The notes: generated from the letters alone by a model not told the origin. Shown: positions 34,646-44,004, numbered from the stretch's first letter. The stretch: DNA of 64,000 nt from Acidobacteriota bacterium (GCA_011523845.1 WTFV01000225.1:35463-99462); one strand, 5' to 3'. Program-made: numbers and translations.

Positions 34646-35406
34646 CGCCCCTCGTGCACGCCGACCGTCGAAGCACGGCGCGCCGGCGCGGCCGGGCGCG
34701 GGCCGTAGTACCACCGCGCGAGCCGCTCGGGGGCCACCCCGGCGGCGTAGAGGCCCAGCAGCGCGAGGTTCAGCGCCGTTCTGCGAAACCACCCGTCGCG
34801 CTCCCAGCGACGCGCCGACACCCGGACCGGCACGTTCGGGAACCAGAGGCGTCCCCGGCGGCGCAGCCGTCCGATGAAGTCGACGTCCTCCATCAGCCCC
34901 AGCGGCCGGTAGCCTCCCAGGGCGTCGAACCCGGCGCGACGGACGAAGATGGCCTGGTCGCCGTACGGCAGCCGCAGCCGGCGCGTGCGGATCGCCACGC
35001 CGCGTTCGATGACGCGGGCCGCCCAGTGCGGCGAGGCGAGGGTCAGCCGATAAGCGCCCCCGGCGACGTCCGGCCGCTCGTCGACCTCGGCAAGCGCGGA
35101 CAGCCAGCCGGCGCCGAGGCGGGCGTCGGCATGCAGGAACAGGAGCCAGCGGCCGGACGAAGCGCGGGCGCCGGCGTTCATCTGGCGGCCCCGGCCGGGC
35201 TCGCTGTCGATCCACCGCACCGCGGCGAATCGCCGGCGCAGCGCCTGCAGCGAGCGATCGGCGGCGTCCCCGTTGACGACGACGACCTCGACGCGCGCGT
35301 CGAGGCGGTCCGCCGCCAGTGCGTCGAGCAACCCGGCGAGCTGCGGGGTATCCCGGTACACGGGAACGACGATCGAGACGAGCGGCCGGGAACCGTCCGG
35401 GGGCAC
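34642..35406 (-). CDS. Glycosyltransferase family 2 (TIGR04283 type)
   Basis: The 254-residue GT-A enzyme begins PLVSIVVPVYRDTPQLAGLL, contains WIDSEPGRGRQMNAGARASS and LLFLHADARLGAGWL (DxD-like nucleotide-sugar site), and LMEDVDFIGRLRRRG. This matches the TIGR04283 group, often found near cofactor or carotenoid genes. Here it is coupled to the GT87-like membrane transferase. The donor and acceptor sugars are unknown. Confidence 0.9.
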   Translation of the reverse strand: MPPDGSRPLVSIVVPVYRDTPQLAGLLDALAADRLDARVEVVVVNGDAADRSLQALRRRFAAVRWIDSEPGRGRQMNAGARASSGRWLLFLHADARLGAGWLSALAEVDERPDVAGGAYRLTLASPHWAARVIERGVAIRTRRLRLPYGDQAIFVRRAGFDALGGYRPLGLMEDVDFIGRLRRRGRLWFPNVPVRVSARRWERDGWFRRTALNLALLGLYAAGVAPERLARWYYGPRPAAPARRASTVGVHEGR

Positions 35407-35526
35407 CGCCGACAGGGTATCAGGCGGACGCGACCGCGGGCGGCCAGGAGTCCGCGCCGTGGAACGGTGCGGACTCCTGGAGGGTTGGTTGGGCGCCAGG
35501 CGGAACCGTAGGCGACGATCGGCGGG

Positions 35527-36186
35527 CTACGACAACCCGAGGAAGCGCGCCGACTCCGACCAGACCCGCTCGAGACTGGCGCCGAGCTGGTGATCGTCGT
35601 CCAGCACGATCAGGGTCACGTGCGCCCGGGCCGCGGCGTAACGGGCGACCCTGTCCGGATCGACCACGTCGTCGCGGCTCCCCTGCAGCACGAGGGTGGG
35701 AACGGCCCGCCGCGCCGCGAACGCGTCGTAGCGCTGCGCGTCGCGGAACAGCTCGTAGTGCACGCGCGCCGGCTCGCCGGAAGCGTAGTGGGTCAGCTCC
35801 CACCAGCCGGTATCGCGCCAGCGGGCCATGCCGGCCGCTCCCAGATCGCCCACCGGCCGGCGGCCGAAGTCGAGCGCCGGGGCCAGAAGGACGAGGCGCG
35901 TTATCGGCTGCTTCGTCCTCGCCGGAGCCCGCTCGGCCACCTGCAGGGCCACGAAGGCGCCGAGGCTCGAGCCGAACAGCACCACCGGCCCCGCCGGCAG
36001 CCCGGCGATCAGCGACTCCGTTTGCTCGATCATGCGCGTCGCCGTCAGCGTCGAGAAATCCGGCGCGTTCAGATCCGGGCAATGGAACGGGACGCCGTGC
36101 GCGGCGAGCCGCCGCTCCACGAACCCGGCCTTCGACGATGCCGGGGACGACGCGAACCCGTGCAGGTAGACGACGTGCGGCGTCAC
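35527..36186 (-). CDS. Alpha/beta hydrolase (esterase YqiA/UPF0227-like)
   Basis: The 219-residue product has VVYLHGFASSPASSKAGFVE near the start (oxyanion loop), VVLFGSSLGAFVALQVAE with the nucleophile elbow GSSLG, VLQGSRDDVVDP with the acid, and DDDHQLGASLERVW with the histidine. It is likely a small esterase or thioesterase. The GTG at 36186 overlaps the SET gene stop by four bases (GTGA), which also fits the domain boundary. Confidence 0.85.
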   Translation of the reverse strand: MTPHVVYLHGFASSPASSKAGFVERRLAAHGVPFHCPDLNAPDFSTLTATRMIEQTESLIAGLPAGPVVLFGSSLGAFVALQVAERAPARTKQPITRLVLLAPALDFGRRPVGDLGAAGMARWRDTGWWELTHYASGEPARVHYELFRDAQRYDAFAARRAVPTLVLQGSRDDVVDPDRVARYAAARAHVTLIVLDDDHQLGASLERVWSESARFLGLS

Positions 36187-36692
36187 AGTCGATACGGACA
36201 ACCCGGCCGGCAGCGGCACGGGATCTCGCCGTCCCCTTCGGTGTTGTAGTGGAAGGTCAGCTCCTCGCCCGCCGCGATGTTGCGCGCGGCGACGATCCAG
36301 ATCGTGTCGACGACGACGGCCGCGTAGCAGTTCGGCCTGCAGGAGTGGTTGATGAACCGCGAAAGATTGCCGCCGACGTATCCGTCCCGCACGAACAGGT
36401 GGTTGATCCGGAAGCACCAGATCTCGCCCCGGGTGAGGTAGCGATCCTCGCGCTCGAGGCTGTCGCGCACGCGGAGCTTCTCGCCCGCGTAGTGGATGAT
36501 TCGCTTGTTCTTGTTGATGTCCTCGAGCGCGAAGACCCCCCAGCCGTGCAGCTTCGACCGCTTCCGCCGGATCCGCGGAAAGTACAGCCCCGTGGCGTAC
36601 GGATCCGAGTGATCGCGGGGCCGTCGGGGGACCGCGCGCGTCCCCGCCTCCGGCCGGCGGCCGCGTCCGGCCGCTCTGGTTGCTTCCGTCAT
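36183..36692 (-). CDS. SET-domain protein methyltransferase
   Basis: The 169-residue product has an Arg-rich first 30 residues and a compact SET domain: SKLHGWGVFALEDINKNKRI, then RFINHSCRPNCYAAVV (AdoMet and pseudoknot motif) and ELTFHYNTEG. A post-SET-like CRCRPGCPYRL holds three cysteines for zinc. It would methylate lysines on a protein. In bacteria, SET proteins may act on ribosomal or nucleoid proteins, or come from transfer. It is coupled with the downstream esterase. Confidence 0.92.
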   Translation of the reverse strand: MTEATRAAGRGRRPEAGTRAVPRRPRDHSDPYATGLYFPRIRRKRSKLHGWGVFALEDINKNKRIIHYAGEKLRVRDSLEREDRYLTRGEIWCFRINHLFVRDGYVGGNLSRFINHSCRPNCYAAVVVDTIWIVAARNIAAGEELTFHYNTEGDGEIPCRCRPGCPYRL

Positions 36693-36739
36693 GCCGCCGA
36701 TTCCCGGGAGCCCCGTGTGGTGTGCCCGGATCGCTGGTT

Positions 36740-36905
36740 GACAGCCCGTGGCAATGTCCCCGCTGCATTCAAGCGGCGATGCATCCCGCCTGACCGCGTT
36801 GTTCGTCGGTTACATATGCCCAATATGCGCCCTCCTCACGCCGGGTACCGGGTGTCGGGGCGCCTTGCCGCACTCGGTGCGACGCGCGGTTCACCACGGG
36901 CTGTC
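36740..36905 (-). repeat. Family B dispersed repeat, copy 3, with perfect 12-bp TIRs
   Basis: GACAGCCCGTGG (36740-36751) and CCACGGGCTGTC (36894-36905) are perfect terminal inverted repeats bounding 166 bases. Inside are GCAGCGGGGACATTGCCACG on the minus strand and GATGCATC. This is the best-preserved copy and defines the element. It lies in the 315-base gap between the SET gene and the DUF309 gene, where no other feature is seen. Confidence 0.85.
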
Positions 36906-37007
36906 GAGGAACGCCCGTGCGGCCTATTGTAGCCGGGCCGGGAACCTGCGCCCTCAGGACCGCGCGGACGGGCGCCGGCCGGAGGCGCGCATCTATAATG
37001 CCGGCCG

Positions 37008-37394
37008 ATGCCCGCCTGGTGCGAAGAGCCGCCGCCCCCGCTGCTCCTGGCCGGCGTGCAGCAGTTCAACCGCGGCGAGTTCTTCGAGCAACACGAGACG
37101 CTGGAGGACCTCTGGCGGGAGGAGACGCGCGAGGTGCGCCGCCTGTATCAGGGGATCCTGCAGATCGGCGTCGCGATGTACCACGTCACGCGCCGCAACC
37201 ACCACGGCGCCGTCTACATGCTGACCCGCGGACCCGCGTATCTCCGCCCGTTCGCCCCGGCCTGCCAGACGGTCGACGTGGCGGACCTGCTCGCCCAGGC
37301 GGCGCGCATCCGGGCCGAGGTCGAGCGACTCGGCCCGCACGGCCTCGAGCGCTTCGACTGGTCGCTGGCGCCGCGCGTCCGCTTCACCGGTTGA
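37008..37394 (+). CDS. DUF309 domain protein
   Basis: The 128-residue helical protein has the DUF309 hallmark GVQQFNRGEFFEQHETLEDL followed by WREE, and LYQGILQIGVAMYHVTRRNH. Proteins of this family have an all-helical fold of unknown function, and the conserved His and acidic residues may bind a metal. The DUF2461 gene follows after 22 bases in the same direction. Confidence 0.9.
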   Translation: MPAWCEEPPPPLLLAGVQQFNRGEFFEQHETLEDLWREETREVRRLYQGILQIGVAMYHVTRRNHHGAVYMLTRGPAYLRPFAPACQTVDVADLLAQAARIRAEVERLGPHGLERFDWSLAPRVRFTG

Positions 37395-37416
37395 ACCACC
37401 GCAGGGAGTACGGTCG

Positions 37417-38139
37417 ATGCCCGCTCCGCGCTTCACGCAGAAGACCCTGACCTTCCTCCGCCGGCTCGCGCGCCACAACGACCGGGAGTGGTTCCGCGAG
37501 CACCGCGACGAGTACGAAGAGCACGTCAGGGGACCCATGATCGCGTTGATCGAGCAGCTTGCGGCCGACCTGCCCGCGATCGCGCCGGATCTGGTCGCGA
37601 ATCCGAAGACGTCGATGTACCGCATCTACCGCGACACGCGCTTCTCGGCGAACAAGGCGCCGTTCAAGACGCACGTCGCGGCGATCTTCCCGCACCGGGC
37701 GCTGCCGAAGCACGAGGGCGCCGGGCTCTACGTGCACGTCGCCGCCGACCAGGTGTTCATCGGGGGCGGGCTCTACCGGCCGCAGCCGCGGCACCTGCAC
37801 CGCCTCCGGGAGCACGTCGCCGCCCACTGCGAGAGGCTCCGGAGCCTGGTGGCTGCGCCGGCGTTCCGGCGCAACTTCGGAGCGTTGTCCGGCGAGCGGC
37901 TGAAGCGGGTGCCGCGCGGCTTCGCCGCCGACCATCCGGCCGGCGACCTGCTCCGCCTGAAGCAGTTCCTCGCCGGCTGCGAACGCCCGCCGACGTTCGC
38001 GATCGGCCCGCGGTTCCGCCCGTCGCTTCTCCGGCTGTTCACGCACCTGGCGCCGCTGATCGGTTTCCTGAACGAGCCGCTCGCGACGCGTGCATTCCAA
38101 CTGGAGGGAACCTTGCCGTCCGGCCCGCCGTCCAAGTGA
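37417..38139 (+). CDS. DUF2461 (TIGR02453) protein
   Basis: The 240-residue product matches the DUF2461 family throughout: FLRRLARHNDREWFREHRDE, then MYRIYRDTRFSANKAPFKTH, VFIGGGLYRPQPRHLHRLRE and RVPRGFAADHPAGDLLRLKQ. The function is unknown in bacteria. It stands in a run of three rightward conserved genes (DUF309, DUF2461, DUF4097) with short gaps, which suggests one transcript. Confidence 0.93.
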   Translation: MPAPRFTQKTLTFLRRLARHNDREWFREHRDEYEEHVRGPMIALIEQLAADLPAIAPDLVANPKTSMYRIYRDTRFSANKAPFKTHVAAIFPHRALPKHEGAGLYVHVAADQVFIGGGLYRPQPRHLHRLREHVAAHCERLRSLVAAPAFRRNFGALSGERLKRVPRGFAADHPAGDLLRLKQFLAGCERPPTFAIGPRFRPSLLRLFTHLAPLIGFLNEPLATRAFQLEGTLPSGPPSK

Positions 38140-38163
38140 GCACCGACGCACAAGGAGTTGCTC

Positions 38164-38970
38164 ATGCCACGCGTGCTCGCCCTCGCCGCCTGCGCCACCC
38201 TCCCGTTGCTGACCGCCTGCGACCTCGCCCTGCTGTCGACCGGCCTGTTGGGCGAGCGCGTCTCGGCCGACGAGCTGTTCGAATGGCAGGGCCGCATCGC
38301 CGCCCGACAGCAGGTCGAGATCAAGGGGGTCAGCGGGACCATCACGGCCGCCCCGTCGACCGGCGGCCTGGTGGAGGTCACCGCCGACCGCCGCGGCGCC
38401 AGGAACGATCCCAACGAGGTTCGCATCGAGGTGGTGGAGCATCCGGCCGGGGTGACGATCTGCGCCGTCTACCCGCGGGAGGGCAACGCGTGTCTTCCCG
38501 GAGAGGAGGGGCGCCTCGGCGCGCGCAGGAACGACGTGAACGTCACGTTCACGGTCGGCGTGCCGGCCGGGGTCGACCTCGTGGCGCGCCACGTCAACGG
38601 GACGATCAACGCGTCCGAGCTCGCCGGGGACGTGGAGGCCCGCACCGTCAACGGCAGCATCGCGATTGCGACCGGCGGGAACGCGCAGGCCGCGACCGTC
38701 AACGGCTCGATCACCACGACCATCGGGCGCGCCGACTGGCAGGGGGTGGCGACCTTCGAGACCGTCAACGGCAGCGTGACCCTGACGCTCCCCGCCAACG
38801 CCGACGCCGACGTGTCGGTCCGCACCGCGAACGGGTCGATTCGCGCCGATCTGCCGATCACGGACACCGACGACCGGCGCCGGTACTTCGAGGGGCGCCT
38901 GGGCGACGGCGGCCGGGAGCTGCGCATCCGGACGACCAACGGATCGGTCCGTCTCCGGTCGGACGACTGA
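38164..38970 (+). CDS. DUF4097-type lipoprotein, beta-helix adhesin-like
   Basis: The 268-residue product starts at an ATG 8 bases after AAGGAG and has a lipobox LLTAC (Cys 19), so it is lipid-anchored. The rest consists of repeated strands built on NGT/NGS turns (VARHVNGTINASELAGDV, ARTVNGSIAIATGG, ATVNGSITTTIG, FETVNGSVTLTLP, RTANGSIRADLP, RTTNGSVRLRS), typical of the DUF4097 right-handed beta-helix. Such proteins appear at the envelope, often beside anti-sigma or PspC-like systems; the role is unknown. Confidence 0.88.
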   Translation: MPRVLALAACATLPLLTACDLALLSTGLLGERVSADELFEWQGRIAARQQVEIKGVSGTITAAPSTGGLVEVTADRRGARNDPNEVRIEVVEHPAGVTICAVYPREGNACLPGEEGRLGARRNDVNVTFTVGVPAGVDLVARHVNGTINASELAGDVEARTVNGSIAIATGGNAQAATVNGSITTTIGRADWQGVATFETVNGSVTLTLPANADADVSVRTANGSIRADLPITDTDDRRRYFEGRLGDGGRELRIRTTNGSVRLRSDD

Positions 38971-38993
38971 TCGCGGCGGCCGGCCGCGCCGAC

Positions 38994-39908
38994 TCACGAA
39001 GCCGCCCGGCCGAGGAGATGCCGGAGCGCGTCCTCCAGGCCGGGAAAGGCGAAGTCGAAGCCGCCCTCCTGCAACCGCGCCGGAACCACGCGGGTGCTCG
39101 CCAACAGCAGCGCGTCGGCCATCTCGCCGAAGGCCAGCCGCGCCCCGAACGCCGGCAGCGGAAAGATGGTCGGACGGCGGAGGACCCGGCCGAGCGCCTT
39201 CGTGAACGCCGCGTTCGTGGCCGGGCTCGGCGCGACCATGTTGACCGCGCCGGCGAGATCGTCCGTCCGCAGCGCGTGGAGGATGCCGCCCAGCACGTCG
39301 TCGAGCGCCACCCAGCTCATGTACTGCCGGCCCGAGCCGATTACGCCGCCGACACCCATGCGGAACGGGAACAGCATCTGCCCGAGGGCGCCGCCCGCCG
39401 GCGTCAGCACGATACCGATCCGCAGGTGGACGACCCGGATGCCGGCGTCGCGCGCCGGGCCCGCCGACTCCTCCCAGGCCTGACAGACCGCGGGCAGAAA
39501 CCCGTCCCCCGGCGCCGACGATTCGTCGAGCTCCTCGTCACCCCGATCGCCGTAGAATCCGATTGCCGAGGCGGCGACCAGCGTCCGCGGCGGCCGCGGC
39601 GAGGCGGCCAGGGCCTCCGCCAGCCGCCGCGTTGCATTCACCCGGCTGTCGCGGATACGCGCCTTGCGCGCGGCGGTCCAACGCCCGCCGGCGATGTTCT
39701 CCCCCGCCAGGTGCACCACCGCATCGAGGCCGTCGAGCGCAGCGGCGGACACGGTCCCCGTCTCCGGGTCCCAGCTCGGCGCGTCGCCGTCACCGCCCGA
39801 GCGCCCCGACACCCGTCGCAGGGGCACTGCCTCGTGCCCGCCGCTCGACAGGAACGGCACGAGGGCCGACCCGATCAATCCCGTCGCACCGGTAACCGCC
39901 ACCTTCAT
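38994..39908 (-). CDS. TIGR01777 family NAD-dependent epimerase/dehydratase-like
   Basis: The 304-residue SDR-extended protein begins KVAVTGATGLIGSALVPFL (nucleotide motif), has VHLAGENIAGGRWTAARKAR and SAIGFYGDRGDEELDE, and VSWVALDD-type residues (YMSWVALDDVLGGILHAL). TIGR01777 proteins (YfcH-like) bind NADP, but their substrate is not known. GGAGGGAAACC precedes the ATG at 39908. It converges on the DUF4097 gene. Confidence 0.92.
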   Translation of the reverse strand: MKVAVTGATGLIGSALVPFLSSGGHEAVPLRRVSGRSGGDGDAPSWDPETGTVSAAALDGLDAVVHLAGENIAGGRWTAARKARIRDSRVNATRRLAEALAASPRPPRTLVAASAIGFYGDRGDEELDESSAPGDGFLPAVCQAWEESAGPARDAGIRVVHLRIGIVLTPAGGALGQMLFPFRMGVGGVIGSGRQYMSWVALDDVLGGILHALRTDDLAGAVNMVAPSPATNAAFTKALGRVLRRPTIFPLPAFGARLAFGEMADALLLASTRVVPARLQEGGFDFAFPGLEDALRHLLGRAAS

Positions 39909-40062
39909 CGGTTTCCCTCCATATCGACGATGCCAGCACACGTCGCCGGCCGTCGTGCGCTGGCGGTACCGAACAGACGCTCGATTTCACGGCGCACGAA
40001 CCGGCGCGCCGGCATCGTCGACCAGCCTCCCGGCAACGCGTACCGTACCTCGTCCACGAGGA

Positions 40063-40647
40063 TCAGGGTACAGTCACGACCAGGGCCCGGCAGGGTTCCC
40101 GCCCGACGCGACGGTAGCCGTGCAGCACGGTCGCGTTCAGGTACGCGGCATCCCCCGCCTCCATTGTCTGCTCGCCGTCCCGCACGTACAGACCCAGGGT
40201 TCCTTCCAGCACGTAGACCAGCTCGGCGCCGTCGTGCTTGTGCAGGCGGACGTCCTCCATCGGCAGCGACTCGAACTCGCCGAGGTAGGAGTGCATCTTC
40301 CTCTTCTCGGCAGGGAAATCGAGCGACTCGAAGTAGTACGCAATCTCCTTCGACCCCATCCGCTCCGGCAGCCGCAACCGCTCCCCGCGCCGCACGACCG
40401 TCACCACCGGCTCCTCGTGGCTGAAGAAATAGTCGAGTCCCACGCTGAACACGAGCGCAATCCGCAGCAGGGTCGGCAGCGTCGGGTACATCCGACCGCG
40501 CTCGATCTTGGAAAGCAGCGCCGCCGACAGCCCTGAATGCGCGCCCAACTCCACCAGCCCCATGCGCTTGCGCATCCGCAACTCGCGCACCTTCGGACCG
40601 ATCCCGTACCGGTCCAAGCCGTTCTGCAGGGTCTGGGTCAGTGCCAT
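40063..40647 (-). CDS. XRE-type regulator with C-terminal cupin domain
   Basis: The 194-residue protein joins a helix-turn-helix (KVRELRMRKRMGLVELGAHS and LSKIERGRMYPTLPTLLRIA) to a cupin (MEDVRLHKHDGAELVYVLEG and LGLYVRDGEQTMEAGDAAYL). This layout is shared with regulators of polyamine, amino acid or lipid genes that sense a small ligand in the cupin. It probably binds its own AT-rich promoter region. The epimerase gene lies downstream, 154 bases away. Confidence 0.92.
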   Translation of the reverse strand: MALTQTLQNGLDRYGIGPKVRELRMRKRMGLVELGAHSGLSAALLSKIERGRMYPTLPTLLRIALVFSVGLDYFFSHEEPVVTVVRRGERLRLPERMGSKEIAYYFESLDFPAEKRKMHSYLGEFESLPMEDVRLHKHDGAELVYVLEGTLGLYVRDGEQTMEAGDAAYLNATVLHGYRRVGREPCRALVVTVP

Positions 40648-40737
40648 CAGCGTCCGCTCCCGATCCGCTGCTGCCTGATTCTCCGCCCGTCGCCGACGCC
40701 ATGTCGACGAACGGCGGCATTTTCTCTCAAGGCAATG

Positions 40738-40758
40738 TACTTTAATTTATACTCAAAG
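40738..40758. promoter_or_regulatory. AT-rich promoter/operator patch upstream of the XRE-cupin gene
   Basis: TACTTTAATTTATACTCAAAG stands out from the GC-rich background. On the minus strand it contains TATAAATT, a fair -10 candidate, and the ends CTTT/AAAG are complementary. It lies about 90 bases before the XRE-cupin start and is the only such patch between 40648 and 40895, so it likely holds the promoter and the autoregulatory site. Confidence 0.5.
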
Positions 40759-40895
40759 CGGTGCAGGCGCAAGAACCCGGGCGGTCGGTGGCCGCACGCC
40801 GCTGCGTGCGCGGGTCGATACGGACCTGACGGCCATCTTCGAGTACCGCCGGCGCGCCGGCGCGAGGGCCTCGATGCCGGTCAGACGACGCCGAG

Positions 40896-41675
40896 TCAGC
40901 GCGCCTTCCCCGAGCGCATCGGCAGGAAGGCGGATGTACGCGCGACGTAGTCGCGATACCCGGGCTTCTCCCTCACCAGATCGCTCTCCAGGAGGCGCAC
41001 GCCGGATACCCGGAGCAGCAGCCAGGTGAGCAGGAAGGGGCTGACTATCGTCCAGAACGTGTCGGAGCCGGCGCCCGCCACGCACCATATGCCCCACCAG
41101 AGGACCGCCTCGCCGAGGTAGTTGGGATGCCGCGTGTAGCGCCACAGGCCCCGGTCGCAGACCAAGCCCCGGTTCGCCGGATCCGCTTTGAACCGGGCGA
41201 GTTGCCAGTCGCCGATCGTTTCGAACCCGAAACCGGCGGCAAACAGAACTGCGCCGACCGCGTCGAGCACGCCCGGAGAGCCCGGCTGCTCCCCGTGCAT
41301 GGCAGCCAGCAGCGGCAGCGAGATCACCCAGGCCAGCACGGCCTGCAGCCAGAAGACGATGACCAGGCTGGACCACTGGAACCGGGGCCGGCGAGCGCGC
41401 ATCGCGCCGTATCGCCTGTCCTCTCCCGCTCCCCAACCGCGCCACGCCAGATAGGCCGCCAGGCGGATCGCCCAGAGACCCACACCGGCCAGCACGACGA
41501 TGCGGCGCGGCGTCAGCCGCTCGGCCTCGGCTGCATAGACGCACGCCGCGGTCAGGATTGCCAGACTCCACCAGATGTCGACGATGCTGACGTCGCGCCG
41601 CACGACGCTCACCGCCCACAGCGCGAACATCAGCGCGAGCAGCGTGCCCAGCCCGGCGATGGCGCTCCCGATCAT
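40896..41675 (-). CDS. DUF1295 membrane protein, steroid 5-alpha-reductase-like
   Basis: The 259-residue protein has about six transmembrane helices and the DUF1295 signature. SIVDIWWSLAILTAACVYA comes early and GLWRYTRHPNYLGEAVLWWG late, where the RHPNYxGE motif binds NADPH in sterol reductases and isoprenylcysteine methyltransferases. It would reduce a double bond in a lipid. It starts inside the stop of the methyltransferase gene (ATGA 41672-41675), so it acts in the same lipid-modification cluster. Confidence 0.9.
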   Translation of the reverse strand: MIGSAIAGLGTLLALMFALWAVSVVRRDVSIVDIWWSLAILTAACVYAAEAERLTPRRIVVLAGVGLWAIRLAAYLAWRGWGAGEDRRYGAMRARRPRFQWSSLVIVFWLQAVLAWVISLPLLAAMHGEQPGSPGVLDAVGAVLFAAGFGFETIGDWQLARFKADPANRGLVCDRGLWRYTRHPNYLGEAVLWWGIWCVAGAGSDTFWTIVSPFLLTWLLLRVSGVRLLESDLVREKPGYRDYVARTSAFLPMRSGKAR

Positions 41676-42742
41676 TTGCCGTCGTACGCGGTGGCCCCTG
41701 ATCCGGAGGTCTCGCCGCGTCGCAGGAGGTAGTGCGCCACGAACCACTCATGCCCTGCCCGGTAACCGAACAGCTCCGCACAGGCGAGAAAGAAGAGCCG
41801 CCAGCGTCCGACGCGGACGCGTCCCGTGCCGGGCGGGCCGCCGGCGCCCAGCACTTCCTCCGCCTCCTCCCGCCGGGCGTCGAGGTTCGCAAGCCACGCC
41901 CGCAGCGTCCGCTCGTAGTCGCGGCCGCTGATCTCCCACCGGTGCTCGAGTAGCAGCGGCCCGGCGCAACACGGCAGCAGTTCGGCGGACGGCATCATGC
42001 CGCCGGTGAAGAAGTGCCGGGCCATCCAGTCCGCCCCTCCATCCGCCTCGAAGAAGTAGCTGTAGCGCCGATGGCAGAAGACGTGAGCGAACAGAGCGCC
42101 TCCGGGGTTCAACCACGACTCTATCCGTTTCAGCAGGCGTTCGTGGTTGCGCATGTGCTCGAACATCTCGACCGACACGACGCGGTCGAACGCACCGGCC
42201 GGCCGGAACCGATTCACGTCGGCCGTCACCACCTGGACGTTGCGGAGCCCGAGCCGCTCACGCTGCGCCGCGATGTATCGCGCCTGGCCGGCGGCGCTCG
42301 ACACCGCGGTGACGTGCGTCCGCGGATACCGCTCGGCCACCCACAGCGAGAAGGCGCCCCAACCGCAGCCGAGATCCAGCACGCGCATGCCGTCATGGAT
42401 ATCGGCGCGCGCCGCGGTCACCTCCAGCATTGCATCCTCGGCGGCGGCGAGCGTCGTCACGCCGGTCCGCCACAGGCCGGCGCTGTACTTGAGCCGAGGA
42501 CCGAGCACGAGTCGGAAGAAGTCGACCGGCGTCTCGTAATGCTGGTCGTTCGCGGCCGCCGGCTCTACGGCAATCGGTCCGCGACGCATCCGCGACCGGT
42601 GCTCGTCCAGCGCACGCTCGCCAGCCGCGCCGCGGCGGCGGCGCTCCAGAGCCAACCGCTCGCGCAACTGCGCGCGGATGCCGAACCTGATCAGCCCGTC
42701 CGGCAGCCAGCCTCGTTCGGCCGCCGCGACCGCCAGTCTCAC
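41672..42742 (-). CDS. Cyclopropane-fatty-acid-synthase-like methyltransferase, short type
   Basis: The 356-residue AdoMet enzyme has NDQHYETPVDFFRLVLGPRL, the AdoMet loop VLDLGCGWGAFSLWVAERYP, SVEMFEHMRNHERLLKRIES, and HVFCHRRYSYFFEADGGADW. It resembles the second, divergent CFA-like methyltransferase seen in clusters with DUF1295 and DUF1365, where branched or furan-type fatty acids are made. The GTG at 42742 overlaps the stop of the preceding cfa gene (GTGA); the open frame extends further upstream but is not protein-like there. Confidence 0.85.
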   Translation of the reverse strand: MRLAVAAAERGWLPDGLIRFGIRAQLRERLALERRRRGAAGERALDEHRSRMRRGPIAVEPAAANDQHYETPVDFFRLVLGPRLKYSAGLWRTGVTTLAAAEDAMLEVTAARADIHDGMRVLDLGCGWGAFSLWVAERYPRTHVTAVSSAAGQARYIAAQRERLGLRNVQVVTADVNRFRPAGAFDRVVSVEMFEHMRNHERLLKRIESWLNPGGALFAHVFCHRRYSYFFEADGGADWMARHFFTGGMMPSAELLPCCAGPLLLEHRWEISGRDYERTLRAWLANLDARREEAEEVLGAGGPPGTGRVRVGRWRLFFLACAELFGYRAGHEWFVAHYLLRRGETSGSGATAYDGK

Positions 42743-44004
42743 GCGGCGACCGCCCGGTTCATCAGAAGCTGCACGACGCCGACGGTACGCTCCAGAAAGC
42801 CGCCCTCGCAGTACGAGAAGTAGTAGTCCCACAGTCGCAGCAGCCGCCGCGGGTAGCCGAGCGCCTCCAGTCGCTCCCGGTTGGCGGCCAGTCGTTCCCG
42901 CCAGCACTGCAGCGTGCGGGGATAGTGCTCCGTGATGTCGTGACGCGCGGCAATGGAGAACGCCGTTGCGCGTCCCAGCCGCGCTCGCAGATCCGCGAGA
43001 CACGGCAGGAATCCGCCCGGAAAGACATGACGCTGAATGACGTCCACCGAGCGGCGGTAGGCCTCGTAGCGGTCATCCGCGATGACGATCGCCTGCAGCA
43101 GCATGCGCCCTCCCGGCTTCGCCAGCGCGTCGCACACCTCCAGGTAGCGGTTCATGAAGCGTTGTCCGACCGCCTCGATCATCTCCACCGACACCAGCTT
43201 GTCGAACCGCTTCCGCAGCACCCGGGGCAGGTCCCGGTAGTCGGCATCGAGCACCGTCACCCGTCCGTCGAGGCCGGCGCGGGACACCGCGGTGCGGGCG
43301 TGACGGTACTGCTCGGCAGAGATGGTCGTGGTCGTGACGCGACAACCGTAGCGGCTCGCGGCATGGAGCGCGAGGCTGCCCCACCCCGTTCCAATCTCCA
43401 GCACGTCGTCGGCCGCCGACAGATCCAGCCGGCGGCAGATCAGGTCCAGCTTGTTCCGCGAGGCCTCTTCCAGGGAACTGGCGCGACTGGGGAAAATCGC
43501 GCACGAATAGGTCATGCTGGGATCGAGGAAGTGGGCGAAGAACTCGTTTCCGAGATCGTAGTGCGCGGAGATGTTCCGGCGGCTCTGCCATCGCCGGTTC
43601 GCCCGCAGGCGGTGGAGCACGGAGTGCACGGCAAGCCCCGCGCGCGACAGCCACCCATCCAGCCCGGCCGCCGCGCGCTCGTTGCGGGCGACGAGGCGTA
43701 TCAGCGCGGTGAGATCGTCCGCCGACCACCAGCCCTCCGCGTATGCCTCGGCCGCGCCGATGGTGCCGCCGAACAGGACGGCCCGCCAGGTTCGGGCATC
43801 GTGAACGTCCACCCGGGCGGCCGGCGACGCGCCGGGCTCGCCGAACGCGTAGCGCGTCGCGCCGTCGACGACCTCCAGACGCCCTTCGGTGAAGTCGCCG
43901 AGCGCCCGCGCAATCGGCCACGGCAGGCGGCGGCCGGGGTGCCGCGGCGCCATGGGGCCGACCCGGGCATGCCGCGGTTCGGAGACCGGCTGCGAGATGG
44001 CCAT
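42739..44004 (-). CDS. cfa: Cyclopropane-fatty-acyl-phospholipid synthase family protein
   Basis: The 421-residue protein has an N-terminal lipid-binding part (LPWPIARALGDFTEGRLEVV onward) and the CFA core. NISAHYDLGNEFFAHFLDPS and MTYSCAIF are followed by VLEIGTGWGSLALHAASRYG (AdoMet binding), SVEMIEAVGQRFMNRYLEVC and HVFPGGFLPCLADL. It adds a methyl or methylene to unsaturated phospholipid chains. The start at 44004 was chosen by domain fit, with GAGG just before it; the frame is open 54 codons further. It is divergent from the FAD gene at 44193, with 188 bases of shared promoter region. Confidence 0.93.
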   Translation of the reverse strand: MAISQPVSEPRHARVGPMAPRHPGRRLPWPIARALGDFTEGRLEVVDGATRYAFGEPGASPAARVDVHDARTWRAVLFGGTIGAAEAYAEGWWSADDLTALIRLVARNERAAAGLDGWLSRAGLAVHSVLHRLRANRRWQSRRNISAHYDLGNEFFAHFLDPSMTYSCAIFPSRASSLEEASRNKLDLICRRLDLSAADDVLEIGTGWGSLALHAASRYGCRVTTTTISAEQYRHARTAVSRAGLDGRVTVLDADYRDLPRVLRKRFDKLVSVEMIEAVGQRFMNRYLEVCDALAKPGGRMLLQAIVIADDRYEAYRRSVDVIQRHVFPGGFLPCLADLRARLGRATAFSIAARHDITEHYPRTLQCWRERLAANRERLEALGYPRRLLRLWDYYFSYCEGGFLERTVGVVQLLMNRAVAA